DNA of 64,000 nt. Source: SPCO01 sp964427285. Its GTDB lineage: Bacteria > Chloroflexota > Limnocylindria > Limnocylindrales > CSP1-4. A program made the position numbers and the translations under genes. The stretch lies in the NCBI GenBank assembly GCA_964427285.1, contig CAYRTS010000001.1, positions 43,945 through 107,944 on the forward strand, written 5' to 3'. Of the stretch, positions 35,310 to 44,745 are shown piece by piece. Numbering within the stretch: the stretch's first letter is position 1; each line of letters begins with the position of its first letter. The notes beneath the pieces were generated by a model. That model ran no database searches. It was not told the origin of the DNA and was given only the letters and a program-made list of their open reading frames with translations.

Positions 35310-35908
35310 CGGTTCTCCTCGCGCCAGTAGAAGGTCAGCGCGGTGTCGCCAAAGCGGCGCTGACGCGCCGATGCTAGCAGCCCGATCCGCTCAGGCGGCT
35401 GGGTCCGCCAGAAGTGCTTGACCACGACCTGGGCACCGGCCTGGAGCCGCGGGGCGACCAATTCGAGCGAAGCGAGGAGCAGATCCGGCTCGGCGTACGG
35501 CGGATCCACGATCACGAGCGACACCGGCCAGGCAGCTGCCAGGTCGATCTCTCGCAGCCAGGCCATGACGTCGGCGCCCACGATCGTGGCCCGATCCGCA
35601 AGTCGTGCGCGGGTCAGGTTGGCGGTGATCGCCCGCACTGCCGCCCGGTCCCGATCCACGAAGGTGGCGTGGGTGGCGCCACGGGACAGCGCTTCGATCC
35701 CCGCCGCGCCACTCCCCGCATAGAGATCCAGGACGTGCGCACCGGGCAGGTCTGGCTCAAGGATGGCAAAGAGCGTCTGCTTCACCCGATCACCCAGCGA
35801 TCGGGTCGCGCTACCGGCGGCCTGCAAGCGGGTGCCGCGAGCCGTTCCGGCGATCACCCGACCTGCCTCATTCGCCAGGCTCACCGCCCGCGGCGTCGAG
35901 GGTGTCAC
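35306..35908 (-). CDS. rsmD: 16S rRNA (guanine966-N2)-methyltransferase
   Basis: 200 aa. RVIAGTARGTRL at the N-terminus, the SAM motif VLDLYAGSGAAGIEALSRGA and the catalytic VDPPY (near 135) identify RsmD. The GTG start overlaps the recG stop by four bases. Confidence 0.96.
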   Translation of the reverse strand: MTPSTPRAVSLANEAGRVIAGTARGTRLQAAGSATRSLGDRVKQTLFAILEPDLPGAHVLDLYAGSGAAGIEALSRGATHATFVDRDRAAVRAITANLTRARLADRATIVGADVMAWLREIDLAAAWPVSLVIVDPPYAEPDLLLASLELVAPRLQAGAQVVVKHFWRTQPPERIGLLASARQRRFGDTALTFYWREENR

Positions 35909-38091
35909 ACCCCGCTCGCCGGCTCAGCTGCCGCAACCCGCCGAAGCCAGCCGGAGTCGAGCTCTGCTGCGAGCGCAGGGAGCGGAGGGTCGAGGCGACC
36001 GCCGGCGTCAAGGAGTCGCTCGGCCTGGGCCCGCGCCCGGAGCGCCAGATCGCGGTGCGCCGGATCCTGGAGCGAAGCGACCCGGAGTCGCGGCAGCCCG
36101 CTCTGCATCACGCCCAGGACATCACCTTCCCGGCGGAGGGCAAAGTCCCGCTCGGCGAGTTCGAAGCCATCGCGGATCTCGGCCACGGCCTTGAGTCTGG
36201 CCTGCGCGACCTCGTCGGTCGTATCCGATACGAGCACGCAGAACGACTCGACCAGGCCGCGTCCCACACGACCGCGCAATTGGTGGAGCTGGGCCAGCCC
36301 GAACCGATCCGCACCCTCGATGATCATCATCGTGGCGGCGGGGACATCCACGCCCACCTCGACCACCGTCGTACCGACCAGCACGTCCAGGTCGCCGTCG
36401 CGAAATCGGGTCATCTCGGCGTCGCGCGCTGCCGGCCTGATCCGGCCATGGACCAACCCCACGCGCAACGGCGCCAGCAGGTCCGCCAGCCGGACCGCCT
36501 CGGCTTCGGCCGCGACCGCACCGTCACCCGCGTCCCCGGATTCCTCGATCAGCGGCACGACGACGAACGTGCGATGGCCGGCTGCCGCCTCCGCACGCAC
36601 CTTCTGCCAGGTGCCGTCCAAATCGGTCGGCTGTCGGATGCCGGTCCGGATCGGCACCCGCCCGGCCGGGGCGGTGCGCAGGTCCGAGACCTCCAGGTCG
36701 GCGTAGAACAGCTGGCCGAGCGTCCTGGGAATGGGAGTCGCCGTCATCAGCAGGACATGCGGGGAGCGGCCGCCCGCCTTGGCTTCGAGCTGCGCCCGCT
36801 GGTCGACACCGAACCGATGCTGCTCGTCGATGACGACGAGGCCCAGGTCACGAAACGCCACTGACTCCTGGATCAGCGCGTGCGTCCCGACGATCACGGT
36901 GGCCTGACCAGCGCGGATCGCCTCGGTGGCGTTCGCCTTCGCCTCGGCCGGCAGCGATCCGGTCAGCAACGTGACGCCCAGACCGACGCCTCCGAGCAGA
37001 CCGCCGAGCGTCTCGAGGTGCTGGCGCGCCAGCAGGTCCGTGGGCGCGAGTAGGGCCCCCTGGAGACCGGCGCGTGCTGCCGCCGCGAGCGCATAGGCCG
37101 CAACCGCGGTCTTCCCGGACCCCACGTCACCCTGGAGCAGCCGGAGCATCGGGGTGGGCCGGGCGATGTCGGCGCGGATGGCGGCCATGGCCGCAACCTG
37201 ATCCGAGGTGAGCTCGACCGCTCGTCCAACCCGCGATTCCAGGGCGACCGTGAGCGAAACCCGGACCGCAGCGTCCAACGTGTCGTCCACGATGACCATC
37301 GGCGCGGCATCCCGCACCCGCTGGCGGCGGCGGGCGACCATCCCGAGCTGGAGAGCCAGAAGTTCGTCAAAGGCGAGCCGTCGGAGGGCCGCGTCGCGGC
37401 CCTCGAAGGATTCGGGATAGTGGGCCTCCTCGATCGCCCGGTCGATGGACACCAGCCCTTCATCACGGAGCATCGCCGGCGGCACATACTCCGGGTAGGC
37501 ATGACCGGCCCGGTCCAGCGCCTCGCGGATGGCGGTGCGCAGGCGAGCGCCGGTCAGCCCGGCCGTCAGCGGATAGACCGGCACGATCCGGCCGGCGTGG
37601 AGGACGTCGGCCTCGACCCCGTCCACGGACGCCACCGTCTGGAATTCCGGATTGTCAAACGTGAGCCGACGGCCGAAGTGCTTGACTTTGCCGGAGACCA
37701 CGATCTCGCCGCCGACGCGCAGCCGGCGCTCGATGAACCGTCGCCCGAACCAGGCGGCATCGACGCTGCCGGTGTCATCCTCCAACCGGGCGATCGTTCG
37801 CTGGACCCGCCGGCGAAAGGTTGGCTCGACGCGCAGCTCGGCAACCCGCACGCGTGCCGAAACCACGGTCCCCTCCTCCACCCGGACCAGATCGCCGAGC
37901 CTGTGCATCTCGCGCAGGTCGTCGTAGCGACGGGGCAGGTGGAACAGCAGGTCGCCGACGGTGTAGAACCCGAGGCGGATCCCGGCGCGCCGCAGGAGCG
38001 CCCCGGCGGCCAGTCCGGACCGGGCCAGCGGCGCCGACAGGATGGCGACCGGGTCCGTCGGGACGGGTTGTGCGACGGTCGCCTTGGCCAT
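35905..38091 (-). CDS. recG: ATP-dependent DNA helicase RecG
   Basis: Branch-migration helicase that reverses stalled forks. The OB-fold wedge domain covers about 60-160. Helicase motifs follow: GDVGSGKT (Walker A, near 315), LAPTDLLARQH, DEQHRFGVDQR (motif II), LLMTATPIPRTL, then VGTTVVEVGVDVPAA and QLRGRVGRG in the second RecA-like domain. 728 aa. It starts two bases after the fakA stop. Confidence 0.97.
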   Translation of the reverse strand: MAKATVAQPVPTDPVAILSAPLARSGLAAGALLRRAGIRLGFYTVGDLLFHLPRRYDDLREMHRLGDLVRVEEGTVVSARVRVAELRVEPTFRRRVQRTIARLEDDTGSVDAAWFGRRFIERRLRVGGEIVVSGKVKHFGRRLTFDNPEFQTVASVDGVEADVLHAGRIVPVYPLTAGLTGARLRTAIREALDRAGHAYPEYVPPAMLRDEGLVSIDRAIEEAHYPESFEGRDAALRRLAFDELLALQLGMVARRRQRVRDAAPMVIVDDTLDAAVRVSLTVALESRVGRAVELTSDQVAAMAAIRADIARPTPMLRLLQGDVGSGKTAVAAYALAAAARAGLQGALLAPTDLLARQHLETLGGLLGGVGLGVTLLTGSLPAEAKANATEAIRAGQATVIVGTHALIQESVAFRDLGLVVIDEQHRFGVDQRAQLEAKAGGRSPHVLLMTATPIPRTLGQLFYADLEVSDLRTAPAGRVPIRTGIRQPTDLDGTWQKVRAEAAAGHRTFVVVPLIEESGDAGDGAVAAEAEAVRLADLLAPLRVGLVHGRIRPAARDAEMTRFRDGDLDVLVGTTVVEVGVDVPAATMMIIEGADRFGLAQLHQLRGRVGRGLVESFCVLVSDTTDEVAQARLKAVAEIRDGFELAERDFALRREGDVLGVMQSGLPRLRVASLQDPAHRDLALRARAQAERLLDAGGRLDPPLPALAAELDSGWLRRVAAAEPASGV

Positions 38092-38093
38092 CG

Positions 38094-39815
38094 CTATTCG
38101 GCGGAGATCAGGTACCGATAGAACGGCTGGCCGCCGTGCCGCACCTCGATCTCGGTTCCGGGCAGGATCGTCCGGATCTGGCGGGCCGTCCCCTCCGCCT
38201 CCGTGAGGTCGGCGCCGTCACCGTAGAAGATCGTCAGCAACTCCACGCCCGGAACCAGCGTGGCCACGGCGGCCAGGACGCACCGGTCGGCATCGCCATC
38301 CACTGCCACGAGGCCGTCGTCGGGGTCGAGGGCAATGACCTGGCCGCGCTTGACCTTGCGGCCCCCGATCGTCGCGTCGCGCACCGCCTCGGTCACGACG
38401 AACGACTGGATGGCGCGCCCCGCGGCGGTCATCGTGGGGGCATTGGCAGCCGCATCGAGGCCGGGATCGAGGGCAAGGAGCGCCGCGAAACCCTCGGCCG
38501 CGTTGCGCGTGGGAACGACGACGACTGGTCGCTCCGTCATCGAGGCCACCTGTCGCGCGGCCAGGACCACGTTGGGATTGTTTGGCAGGATGATGATCTC
38601 GCGGGCGGCCACGCCGGACAGTGCCTTGAGCAGCTCCCCGGTGCTCGGATTGGCGGATTGGCCGCCCTTGACCACGGCCGCGACGCCGAACTCTTCGAAG
38701 ATGGAGGCGAGCCCGTCGCCGGCGACAACCGCAACGACGCCCAGTGCCGGAGCCTCGAGTTGTGCGGCGGTAGATGGACTCGGTGGCTCCGGGTTGGCGG
38801 CGTCGACCAGGGGAGACTCGGCCGTGGGCGCCCCGTCGATCGCCGAGCCCGTGAACGATGCCGCCCGCGTTTCGCGAACATCGCGGGCCTGGTTGTCCAG
38901 GTTCTCGACGCTGATCCGGCTCAACGAGCCGACCGACAACCCATAGCCGATCACCTGGTCGGGGCGCTCGTTGTGGACGTGAACCTTGATCGCGCGCCCA
39001 TCACCGGCGACCAGCACGGACTCGCCGATCGACTCGAGGTAGTCGCGGATCGCATCCACGTCGAGGGATCCCGTGCCGCTGGGCTGGAGGAGAAACATCG
39101 TCTCGTACCCGAAGCCCTCGTCCGCGTGGGCGACCAGGGTGGACACCTTGGGCCCGGAGCCGGTCCGCGACCTGGCTCGCGCCACGCCCGCCGGAGATCG
39201 TCGGGAGACGTGGAGCAGCGCACCCTGGAACAGGCGGTACAGACCCTGACCGCCCGAATCCACCACGCCCGCCTCGCGCAGGATCGCGAGCAGGCTGGGC
39301 GTCCGGGCGACCGACTTCTCGGCCGCATCCAGGGTCACTCCGAGCACCGCCTCGATGTCGGCATCCTGCTCCGCCCCGGCCACGGCGGCGGCGGCGGACT
39401 CGCGGATCACCGTCAGGATCGTGCCTTCGACCGGCTTGGCGACCGCAGCGTACGCCGTCCGCGCTCCTTCGGACAGTGCATGTGCGAGATCCAGCCCGTT
39501 GAACCGGGTCTTGCCACCAAGACCTTCCGCCATGCCCCGGAAGATCTGGCTGGTGATGACCCCGGAATTGCCCCGGGCGCCCATCAATGCCCCGAAACTG
39601 ATGGCCGCAGCGATCCGCTCGGCCGGCTGGCCGGCAACAGCCTCGGCCTCTTCGAGCGCCGCCTTGACCGTCGCCAGCATGTTCGACCCGGTGTCGCCAT
39701 CGGGGACGGGATAGACGTTCAGGGTGTTGATTTCGTCGACGTGGGCTTCCAGGTTGGCCACGGCCGCGCGGAACGCGTCGAGGAGCCCCGCGCCGTCACA
39801 CGCCCGACGGGCCAT
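38094..39815 (-). CDS. fakA: fatty acid kinase FakA-type DhaL/DegV-C protein (YloV)
   Basis: 573 aa. The N-terminal DhaL kinase domain has NVYPVPDGDTGSNM, whose Asp residues bind the Mg-ATP, and GARGNSGVITSQIFRG. A middle domain and a C-terminal EDD-like part (about 400-573) follow. FakA phosphorylates exogenous fatty acids bound to a FakB protein; no FakB is in the window. An extra acidic/Pro-rich linker lies at about 310-345. The ATG shares a base with the asp23 stop (TGATG). Gene order asp23-fakA-recG matches Gram-positive bacteria. Confidence 0.93.
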   Translation of the reverse strand: MARRACDGAGLLDAFRAAVANLEAHVDEINTLNVYPVPDGDTGSNMLATVKAALEEAEAVAGQPAERIAAAISFGALMGARGNSGVITSQIFRGMAEGLGGKTRFNGLDLAHALSEGARTAYAAVAKPVEGTILTVIRESAAAAVAGAEQDADIEAVLGVTLDAAEKSVARTPSLLAILREAGVVDSGGQGLYRLFQGALLHVSRRSPAGVARARSRTGSGPKVSTLVAHADEGFGYETMFLLQPSGTGSLDVDAIRDYLESIGESVLVAGDGRAIKVHVHNERPDQVIGYGLSVGSLSRISVENLDNQARDVRETRAASFTGSAIDGAPTAESPLVDAANPEPPSPSTAAQLEAPALGVVAVVAGDGLASIFEEFGVAAVVKGGQSANPSTGELLKALSGVAAREIIILPNNPNVVLAARQVASMTERPVVVVPTRNAAEGFAALLALDPGLDAAANAPTMTAAGRAIQSFVVTEAVRDATIGGRKVKRGQVIALDPDDGLVAVDGDADRCVLAAVATLVPGVELLTIFYGDGADLTEAEGTARQIRTILPGTEIEVRHGGQPFYRYLISAE

Positions 39816-40237
39816 CAGGCGACGTCCGTGCCGCTGTCCGCCAGATCGCGCGGGCGAGGTGTGGCGGCATCGACCGGCTCGCTCGGCACCGGCATACCGC
39901 CCGACGCAACGCGAAGACCCCTGACATGGATCGTGAGCCGCCCGACCTCCCGGGCGACGCCCCGCCGGACGGCATGGCGGATGGCCGAGTCAACCTGCCG
40001 CGCGACCTCCGCGACGGGGACGCCACGGGCAATGGTGAGGTCGAGATCGAGTTCCAGCGTGTCGCCGAGGTGCACGGCGATTCCCGGATTGGCCAGTCCA
40101 AGCATGCCCGCAAGACGCTCCGCTGACCCTGCCGCAAACCCGGTCACGCCATACGAGCCGACGACCGCCGCCCGAACCAGGTCGATGACCGCCTGGCGGG
40201 TGGCCAGCGAACGGCCGGGCGTCGGAATGGCTGGCAC
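39815..40237 (-). CDS. Asp23/Gls24 family protein (second copy)
   Basis: 140 aa. Start GTG (VPAIPTPGRSLATRQAV) nine bases after GAGGAGGA; the frame stays open to 40336 but without a better start. AVVGSYGVTGFAAG and VAEVARQVDSAIRHAV are the family core; the last 35 residues are polar. Lies directly upstream of fakA and divergent from rpmB, the classical position. Confidence 0.88.
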   Translation of the reverse strand: MPAIPTPGRSLATRQAVIDLVRAAVVGSYGVTGFAAGSAERLAGMLGLANPGIAVHLGDTLELDLDLTIARGVPVAEVARQVDSAIRHAVRRGVAREVGRLTIHVRGLRVASGGMPVPSEPVDAATPRPRDLADSGTDVA

Positions 40238-40294
40238 GCGGCGAACTCCTCCTCGCAAGCATTCGGCTGGCCGAGCTGGAGGCCCCAGCCCGTG

Positions 40295-40303
40295 TGGTAT
40301 TCT
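40295..40303 (+). promoter_or_regulatory. extended -10 box upstream of rpmB
   Basis: TGGTATTCT followed by ACCGC gives a leader of about 55 bases. It lies in the 126-base divergent interval shared with asp23. Confidence 0.5.
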
Positions 40304-40363
40304 ACCGCTCCGCCTGAGCCCTCCCGGGCCCAACATCCCAGCCGAACCCCAGAGGGACCACGC

Positions 40364-40561
40364 ATGGCCCGCTCCTGTGCAATCTGCGGCAAGACATCGA
40401 TGGGCGGGTTCAATCCGCAGTCATCGGGTATGAACCGCGTTCGTGCGCACCGGCGGATGCAGCCCAACCTGCAGCCCCTCCGGATCATCGCGAAGGGCAT
40501 CCCCGTGCGGACGCTCGTCTGCACGCGCTGCCGCCGCACACAGCTCAAGTCGTCGAAGTAG
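40364..40561 (+). CDS. rpmB: 50S ribosomal protein L28
   Basis: 65 aa. Two cysteine pairs (CAIC near the N-terminus, CTRC near 52) form a zinc site. MARSCAICGK, RAHRRMQPNLQPL and TLVCTRCRR are diagnostic. GAGGGA upstream serves as the ribosome binding site. The upstream frame to 40292 is rejected. Confidence 0.97.
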   Translation: MARSCAICGKTSMGGFNPQSSGMNRVRAHRRMQPNLQPLRIIAKGIPVRTLVCTRCRRTQLKSSK

Positions 40562-40596
40562 CGGGTCGCCCCTGACCGACGGCGGGATCCGCGGCT

Positions 40597-41043
40597 TCAA
40601 CGGTCGGCGGTGTCAAGCCAGATCGTGAATGGGCCGTCGTTGACCAGTTCGACCTCCATCTCCGCGCCGAACCGGCCCGTCCCTGCGATGACCCCGAGGG
40701 CGCCCAGCGCGGATACAAACCGCAGGTAGAGCCGCTCGGCGAGTTCCGCTGGCGCAGCTGTCGTGAACCCGGGCCGCCGGCCGCGGCGAGTGTCCGCGTA
40801 CAGCGTGAACTGCGAGACGACGAGGGCCGCCCCGCCCATCTCCAGCAGGGATCGGTTCGTCCGACCCTCGCCATCACGGAAGATCCGCAGCTCGGCGGCA
40901 CGGCGGGCCAACTCGTCGGCGATGGCGTCGGTGTCACCCGGACCGACGCCGAGCAGGATCACGAGGCCCGCGCCGATCGACCCGACGACCTCGCCTCCGA
41001 CGCGGACTTCCGCCCGGGATGCCCGCTGCAGGAGCGCCCTCAC
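40597..41043 (-). CDS. dtd: D-aminoacyl-tRNA deacylase
   Basis: Removes D-amino acids from mischarged tRNA. 148 aa; LLQRASRAEVRVGGEVVGSI at the start, VVSQFTLYADTRRGRRPGF in the middle and LVNDGPFTI (the Gly-cis-Pro region) at the end. The GTG start overlaps the rpe stop (GTGA). Confidence 0.95.
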   Translation of the reverse strand: MRALLQRASRAEVRVGGEVVGSIGAGLVILLGVGPGDTDAIADELARRAAELRIFRDGEGRTNRSLLEMGGAALVVSQFTLYADTRRGRRPGFTTAAPAELAERLYLRFVSALGALGVIAGTGRFGAEMEVELVNDGPFTIWLDTADR

Positions 41044-42035
41044 GGGTAGCTCGGCGGAGGAATCACCCCGTGCTCGCGGATGAACGCCTCGCGCCAACGA
41101 GCAGCTTCCTCCCGGTAGACCTCGCGCCCCGCGGTATGGCGCTCGATCACCAGGGCCTCGATCATCGCCGGGACGAGCAGCTCGTAGTCGCGCACGCCAT
41201 CGGGGTTGTACCCGCCGCCGCCGCGGAGCATGACAACCGGGATGCCGCCGACCTCGATCTCGTCCATGAAGCGGTGGGCGATGTGCCTTGGCAGCGACGC
41301 GAAGGCGACCATCATGTCGCGCGGGATCGGTGGCACGCCGTTGTTCAGGCCGAACTGGTAGCCCTCGTCAACGAGCGCGCGGATCAGGCGGATCTCACGG
41401 CCGATATTCCGCCCGGGAAGGAACAGCGCGGACCCAATGACCACGACATCGACGCCGAGCCCCCCGACGAATTCGGCCGTCTCCCGGTTGATCCCGCCAT
41501 CGACGTGCACCTCGCCGCCGAACACCTTGTGGCTGAGCAGTTCCTGGGCCGCGAGCAGCTTGTCGCTGGCCACATCGCGCATGAAGGTCTGACCGCCGAA
41601 CCCCGGCTCGACCGTCATCACCATGACGATGTCGAGGAGTTCCTTGTAGGGCCGCAGCGCGTCGAGCGGGGTCGCCGGTCGGAGGGCGAGGCCGGCCGCG
41701 CGTCCGGCCGCGCGGATCCGGCGCAGGATCGGGGCGATCTCCTCCTCCACCTCGACGTGGACGGTGATCGAGTCGCAGCCGGCATCGAGGTACTCGTCGA
41801 GATACCGGCCGGGCTCGCTGATCATCAGATGCGTGTCGAGGGGCAGCTGGGTTCGCTTGCGGAGATGCTTGATCGTCTTTGCCCCGAAGGTGAGGTTCGG
41901 GACGAAGTGCCCGTCCATGACGTCGAGGTGGATGCGATCGGCGCCGGCTGCGTGGAGGCGGCGCACGGCATAGCCGATGTTGCTCAGGTCGGCATCGAGA
42001 ATGCTGGCCGCCACCCGGCCCCGTCCGCCGGCCAC
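41040..42035 (-). CDS. rpe: ribulose-phosphate 3-epimerase with unexplained C-terminal extension
   Basis: Interconverts ribulose 5-phosphate and xylulose 5-phosphate. Residues 1-230 are a complete TIM barrel: ASILDADL, HLDVMDGHFVPNLTFG (metal His and Asp), THLMI, MTVEPGFGGQ, VDGGI and GSALF. Residues 233-331 form an extra domain of about 99 aa with ordered-looking sequence (PRHIAHRFMDEIEVGG, RGGGGYNPDGV, then long helices) not found in standard Rpe. The GTG start is two bases after the rlmN stop. The extension is in frame and uses normal codons, so it is not a misread stop. Confidence 0.93.
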   Translation of the reverse strand: MAGGRGRVAASILDADLSNIGYAVRRLHAAGADRIHLDVMDGHFVPNLTFGAKTIKHLRKRTQLPLDTHLMISEPGRYLDEYLDAGCDSITVHVEVEEEIAPILRRIRAAGRAAGLALRPATPLDALRPYKELLDIVMVMTVEPGFGGQTFMRDVASDKLLAAQELLSHKVFGGEVHVDGGINRETAEFVGGLGVDVVVIGSALFLPGRNIGREIRLIRALVDEGYQFGLNNGVPPIPRDMMVAFASLPRHIAHRFMDEIEVGGIPVVMLRGGGGYNPDGVRDYELLVPAMIEALVIERHTAGREVYREEAARWREAFIREHGVIPPPSYP

Positions 42036-42037
42036 GG

Positions 42038-43234
42038 CTACTCGCCCACTCCGACCGGCAGCGGGTCGACGTGGCGCTCGCCCAGCAACGCGGCGGCGCT
42101 CTCCGCCACGAGCCTGGCGCGTCGCCGGGCAACGGCCGGGGCCGGCGGCTCTCCGGCACGTTCGGCAGCAAGCTGACCACACGCCGCGCCAACCTCCTGG
42201 CCCCGGTTGCGCCGGATGGTCGTCTCGATGCCGGCGGCGCGCAACCATCCGGCGAAGCCCTCGATGACCGGCATCGGGCTCGCGGTCCAGGGCGTGTGCG
42301 CGACAGGGTTCATCGGGATCAGGTTGACATGGGCATGGTCTCCGCGGAGCAGCTGCGCCATGGCCTCGGCGTCCGCGTCGGTGTCGTTGACCCCGGCGAT
42401 CATGGTCACCTCATAGCTGATCCGCCGACCGGTGGCTCGGGCGTGATCCCGAGCCGCGGCCACCACTTCGGCGACGGGCCAGCGCCGGTTCAGTGGCACG
42501 AGGACGTCCCGCAGCGGATCGCGGGCCGCATGAAGCGAGACCGCCAGGGTGAACTGTGGTCCGAGCGCCGTCAGCCGCCGGATCCCGGGCACGACGCCGG
42601 ACGTCGAGACTGTGATGTGGCGGGCTCCCAGGCCGAAGCGGGCCGGGTCGTTGAGCGCCTCGATGGCCGCGAGGACGCGGTCCAGATTGAGGAGCGGCTC
42701 CCCCATTCCCATGAACACGATGTTCGTGAGGCGGCGCCCGTCGGCGGCCAGGCGCCGGGCCGCACAGCGGACCTGGTCGACGATCTCGGAGATCCCGAGG
42801 TCCCGTCCAAACCCGAGTTCGCCGGTCGCACAGAAGGGGCAACCGACCGCACAACCGGCCTGGCTCGAAATGCACAGGGTGTGCCGCTCCCGTGAGCGGG
42901 CCCGGGCCGGGTAGTGCATCAGGACCGATTCGATCAGGGCGCCGTCGCGCAGCCGATGGAGGGCCTTCTCGGTCTGGCCGCCGTCCGCGATTCGAAGCTC
43001 CGTGTCGGCCAGGGTGTCGAAGGCGAATGCCTCGTCGAGGAGAGCACGCAGGGCCGTCGGCAGCGCCAGCGCGTCGTCGAGCGAGCCGATGGTCCCGGCC
43101 CACACCGCAGCCGCCACCTGGCGTGCGCGGTAGCCGGGTTCTCCGCGCAGCGCCAGCCAGGCCTCCAACGCGTCTGGGGCGAGCCCCGACAGCCCGGGGC
43201 GGTCATCGGTCGCAGGAATTGCCGGGAGATCCAT
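42038..43234 (-). CDS. rlmN: 23S rRNA/tRNA adenine-C2 methyltransferase RlmN
   Basis: Radical SAM enzyme that methylates A2503 of 23S rRNA and A37 of some tRNAs. The CAVGCPFC cluster motif, FMGMGEPLLN, VSTSGVVPGI and LIPMNPV are present, as is the C-terminal catalytic Cys in VGAACGQL. About 45 extra residues follow that Cys. 398 aa. A TAGCAT box seven bases before the ATG overlaps the fmt stop and may give a leaderless transcript. Confidence 0.96.
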   Translation of the reverse strand: MDLPAIPATDDRPGLSGLAPDALEAWLALRGEPGYRARQVAAAVWAGTIGSLDDALALPTALRALLDEAFAFDTLADTELRIADGGQTEKALHRLRDGALIESVLMHYPARARSRERHTLCISSQAGCAVGCPFCATGELGFGRDLGISEIVDQVRCAARRLAADGRRLTNIVFMGMGEPLLNLDRVLAAIEALNDPARFGLGARHITVSTSGVVPGIRRLTALGPQFTLAVSLHAARDPLRDVLVPLNRRWPVAEVVAAARDHARATGRRISYEVTMIAGVNDTDADAEAMAQLLRGDHAHVNLIPMNPVAHTPWTASPMPVIEGFAGWLRAAGIETTIRRNRGQEVGAACGQLAAERAGEPPAPAVARRRARLVAESAAALLGERHVDPLPVGVGE

Positions 43235-43244
43235 GGGTCGGATG

Positions 43245-44207
43245 CTATCGCAGCAGGACGGGCTGCCCGATCAGGCCCGGCGCCCCGCGTCGCAATGAGG
43301 CGGCATCGGTTACCTGGCGGCCGGCAAACTGGGCTCGCTCGATCCGGACCCGGCCGGCCACCGTCGCCAGGGCGAGGCCGGTCGCGTCCGCGACGAGAAC
43401 CCCGGGCTGGTCGCCAGGGACGTCTGCACCGACGCTGGCCTGGTGGACGATCAGCCGGCCCAGCGGGGTCTCCACGAAGGTACCGGGCCATGGGCGATAG
43501 GCGCGCACCTGGCGCTCGAGTTCGACGGCCGGTCGGCCCGGGTCGAGCCGCCCGTCCTCGCGCCGGAGCGGCCGGGTTGAGGTTGCGTTGTCGGAAGCCT
43601 GCGGCAGCGTCGCAATCTCGCCGGCCAGCCACGGCCCCAGGAACTCCGACAGCAGCGCGGCGGCCAGGACCTCAAGGGCATCCTCGAGCAGCGGGGCGGT
43701 CTCGGAGCCGTCAAGCTCCAAGCGGCGTTGCGCCACGATCGGCCCGCTATCGAGACCCTCATCCATCCGGATCAAGGTAACGCCGGTGTCGGTGTCGCCG
43801 GCGAGGATCGTCGCCGGGATCGGGCTGGCGCCGCGATGGCGTGGCAGGAGCGAGGGGTGAAGGTTGAGCGCCGCGTGCCGCAACCCGAGAAGCGCTGGGG
43901 GCACGATCTGCCCATAGTCGGCCAGGACCGCAAGGTCGGGGGCCAGCTCCAGGACCGTGGCAACGGCTTCGGAGGCGCGCAGCCGCGCCGGCGTCAGGAT
44001 TGGGGTACCCAGGGCATGGGCGCTGGACGCGATCGGGGTCGACAGCAACGCCTGGTGTCGGCCGGCGGGCCGTGGCGGCGCCGTCACGATCCCGACGACC
44101 TCAATCAACGGCGACTCGGCCAGGATCCGCAGGCTTGGCAGGCCGAACCGGCCGCTGCCGAGGAAGACGGTCCGCACGCGCGAGCCGCCGGCCCGCGTGG
44201 TGGTCAC
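43245..44207 (-). CDS. fmt: methionyl-tRNA formyltransferase
   Basis: Formylates initiator Met-tRNA. FLGSGRFGLPSL at the N-terminus, LNLHPSLLPRHRGASPI with the catalytic Asn and His, and TGVTLIRMDEGLDSGPI are diagnostic; the C-terminal anticodon-side domain follows from about 205. 320 aa. The start may be the GTG at codon 11 (VRTVFLGS). It overlaps def by four bases, forming the usual def-fmt pair. Confidence 0.95.
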   Translation of the reverse strand: MTTTRAGGSRVRTVFLGSGRFGLPSLRILAESPLIEVVGIVTAPPRPAGRHQALLSTPIASSAHALGTPILTPARLRASEAVATVLELAPDLAVLADYGQIVPPALLGLRHAALNLHPSLLPRHRGASPIPATILAGDTDTGVTLIRMDEGLDSGPIVAQRRLELDGSETAPLLEDALEVLAAALLSEFLGPWLAGEIATLPQASDNATSTRPLRREDGRLDPGRPAVELERQVRAYRPWPGTFVETPLGRLIVHQASVGADVPGDQPGVLVADATGLALATVAGRVRIERAQFAGRQVTDAASLRRGAPGLIGQPVLLR

Positions 44208-44719
44208 GCCAGGGTGCTCGTCGCCTCGCGGACCTCCGCGTCATCCTCGTTGCCCTGGCCAACGGCGAGGAGTTCGTCCATCGAATCGAGGTAGTCGATG
44301 TAGAGCTTGCCGTCGAGGTGGTCCAGTTCATGCTGGAGCGCACGACCCAGCAGACCGGACCCAGCTACCTTGATCCGCTTCCCGTGGCGATCCTGGGCGA
44401 CCACCCACACCCGCTCGCGGCGCGTGACGTAAGCCACGTACCCGGGAATGGACAGGCACCCTTCCAGGTCCCGGTCATCACCGCTGGACCGCACGATCCT
44501 GGGGTTCACCAGCTCGTAGAGCTGGCTCTCCACCTCGATCACGCAAGCCTGCATCGCCTCGCCGAGCTGGGGCGCCGCCAGGCCGACGCCGGGGGCGGCG
44601 CGCATCGTATGGGCAAGGTCATCGAGCAAACCGTGCAGGTACTTGCCAAAACTGTCGACCGGCTTGCCCTTGAGGCGGAGACGCGGGTCACCAAGCAGGA
44701 CGATCGGGCGAACACTCAT
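44204..44719 (-). CDS. def: peptide deformylase
   Basis: Removes the N-formyl group from new proteins. Motif 1 GVGLAAPQLG, motif 2 EGCLSIPG and motif 3 HELDHLDG supply the metal and active-site residues. 171 aa. The ATG has no Shine-Dalgarno sequence; a clean TATACT box ends seven bases before it, so the mRNA is probably leaderless. First gene of def-fmt-rlmN-rpe-dtd. Confidence 0.97.
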   Translation of the reverse strand: MSVRPIVLLGDPRLRLKGKPVDSFGKYLHGLLDDLAHTMRAAPGVGLAAPQLGEAMQACVIEVESQLYELVNPRIVRSSGDDRDLEGCLSIPGYVAYVTRRERVWVVAQDRHGKRIKVAGSGLLGRALQHELDHLDGKLYIDYLDSMDELLAVGQGNEDDAEVREATSTLA

Positions 44720-44725
44720 GTGCGG

Positions 44726-44731
44726 AGTATA
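44726..44731 (-). promoter_or_regulatory. -10 box for leaderless def transcript
   Basis: TATACT, then CCGCAC, then ATG on the minus strand. The spacing places transcription start on the start codon. This is the strongest example of the pattern in the window. Confidence 0.65.
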
Positions 44732-44745
44732 GGTCGCGCCCCAGC

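Noticed and set aside
37821..40433. Long plus-strand open frame (870 codons) opposite recG, fakA and asp23
   Set aside because: Shadow frame; the opposite strand carries three conserved genes.
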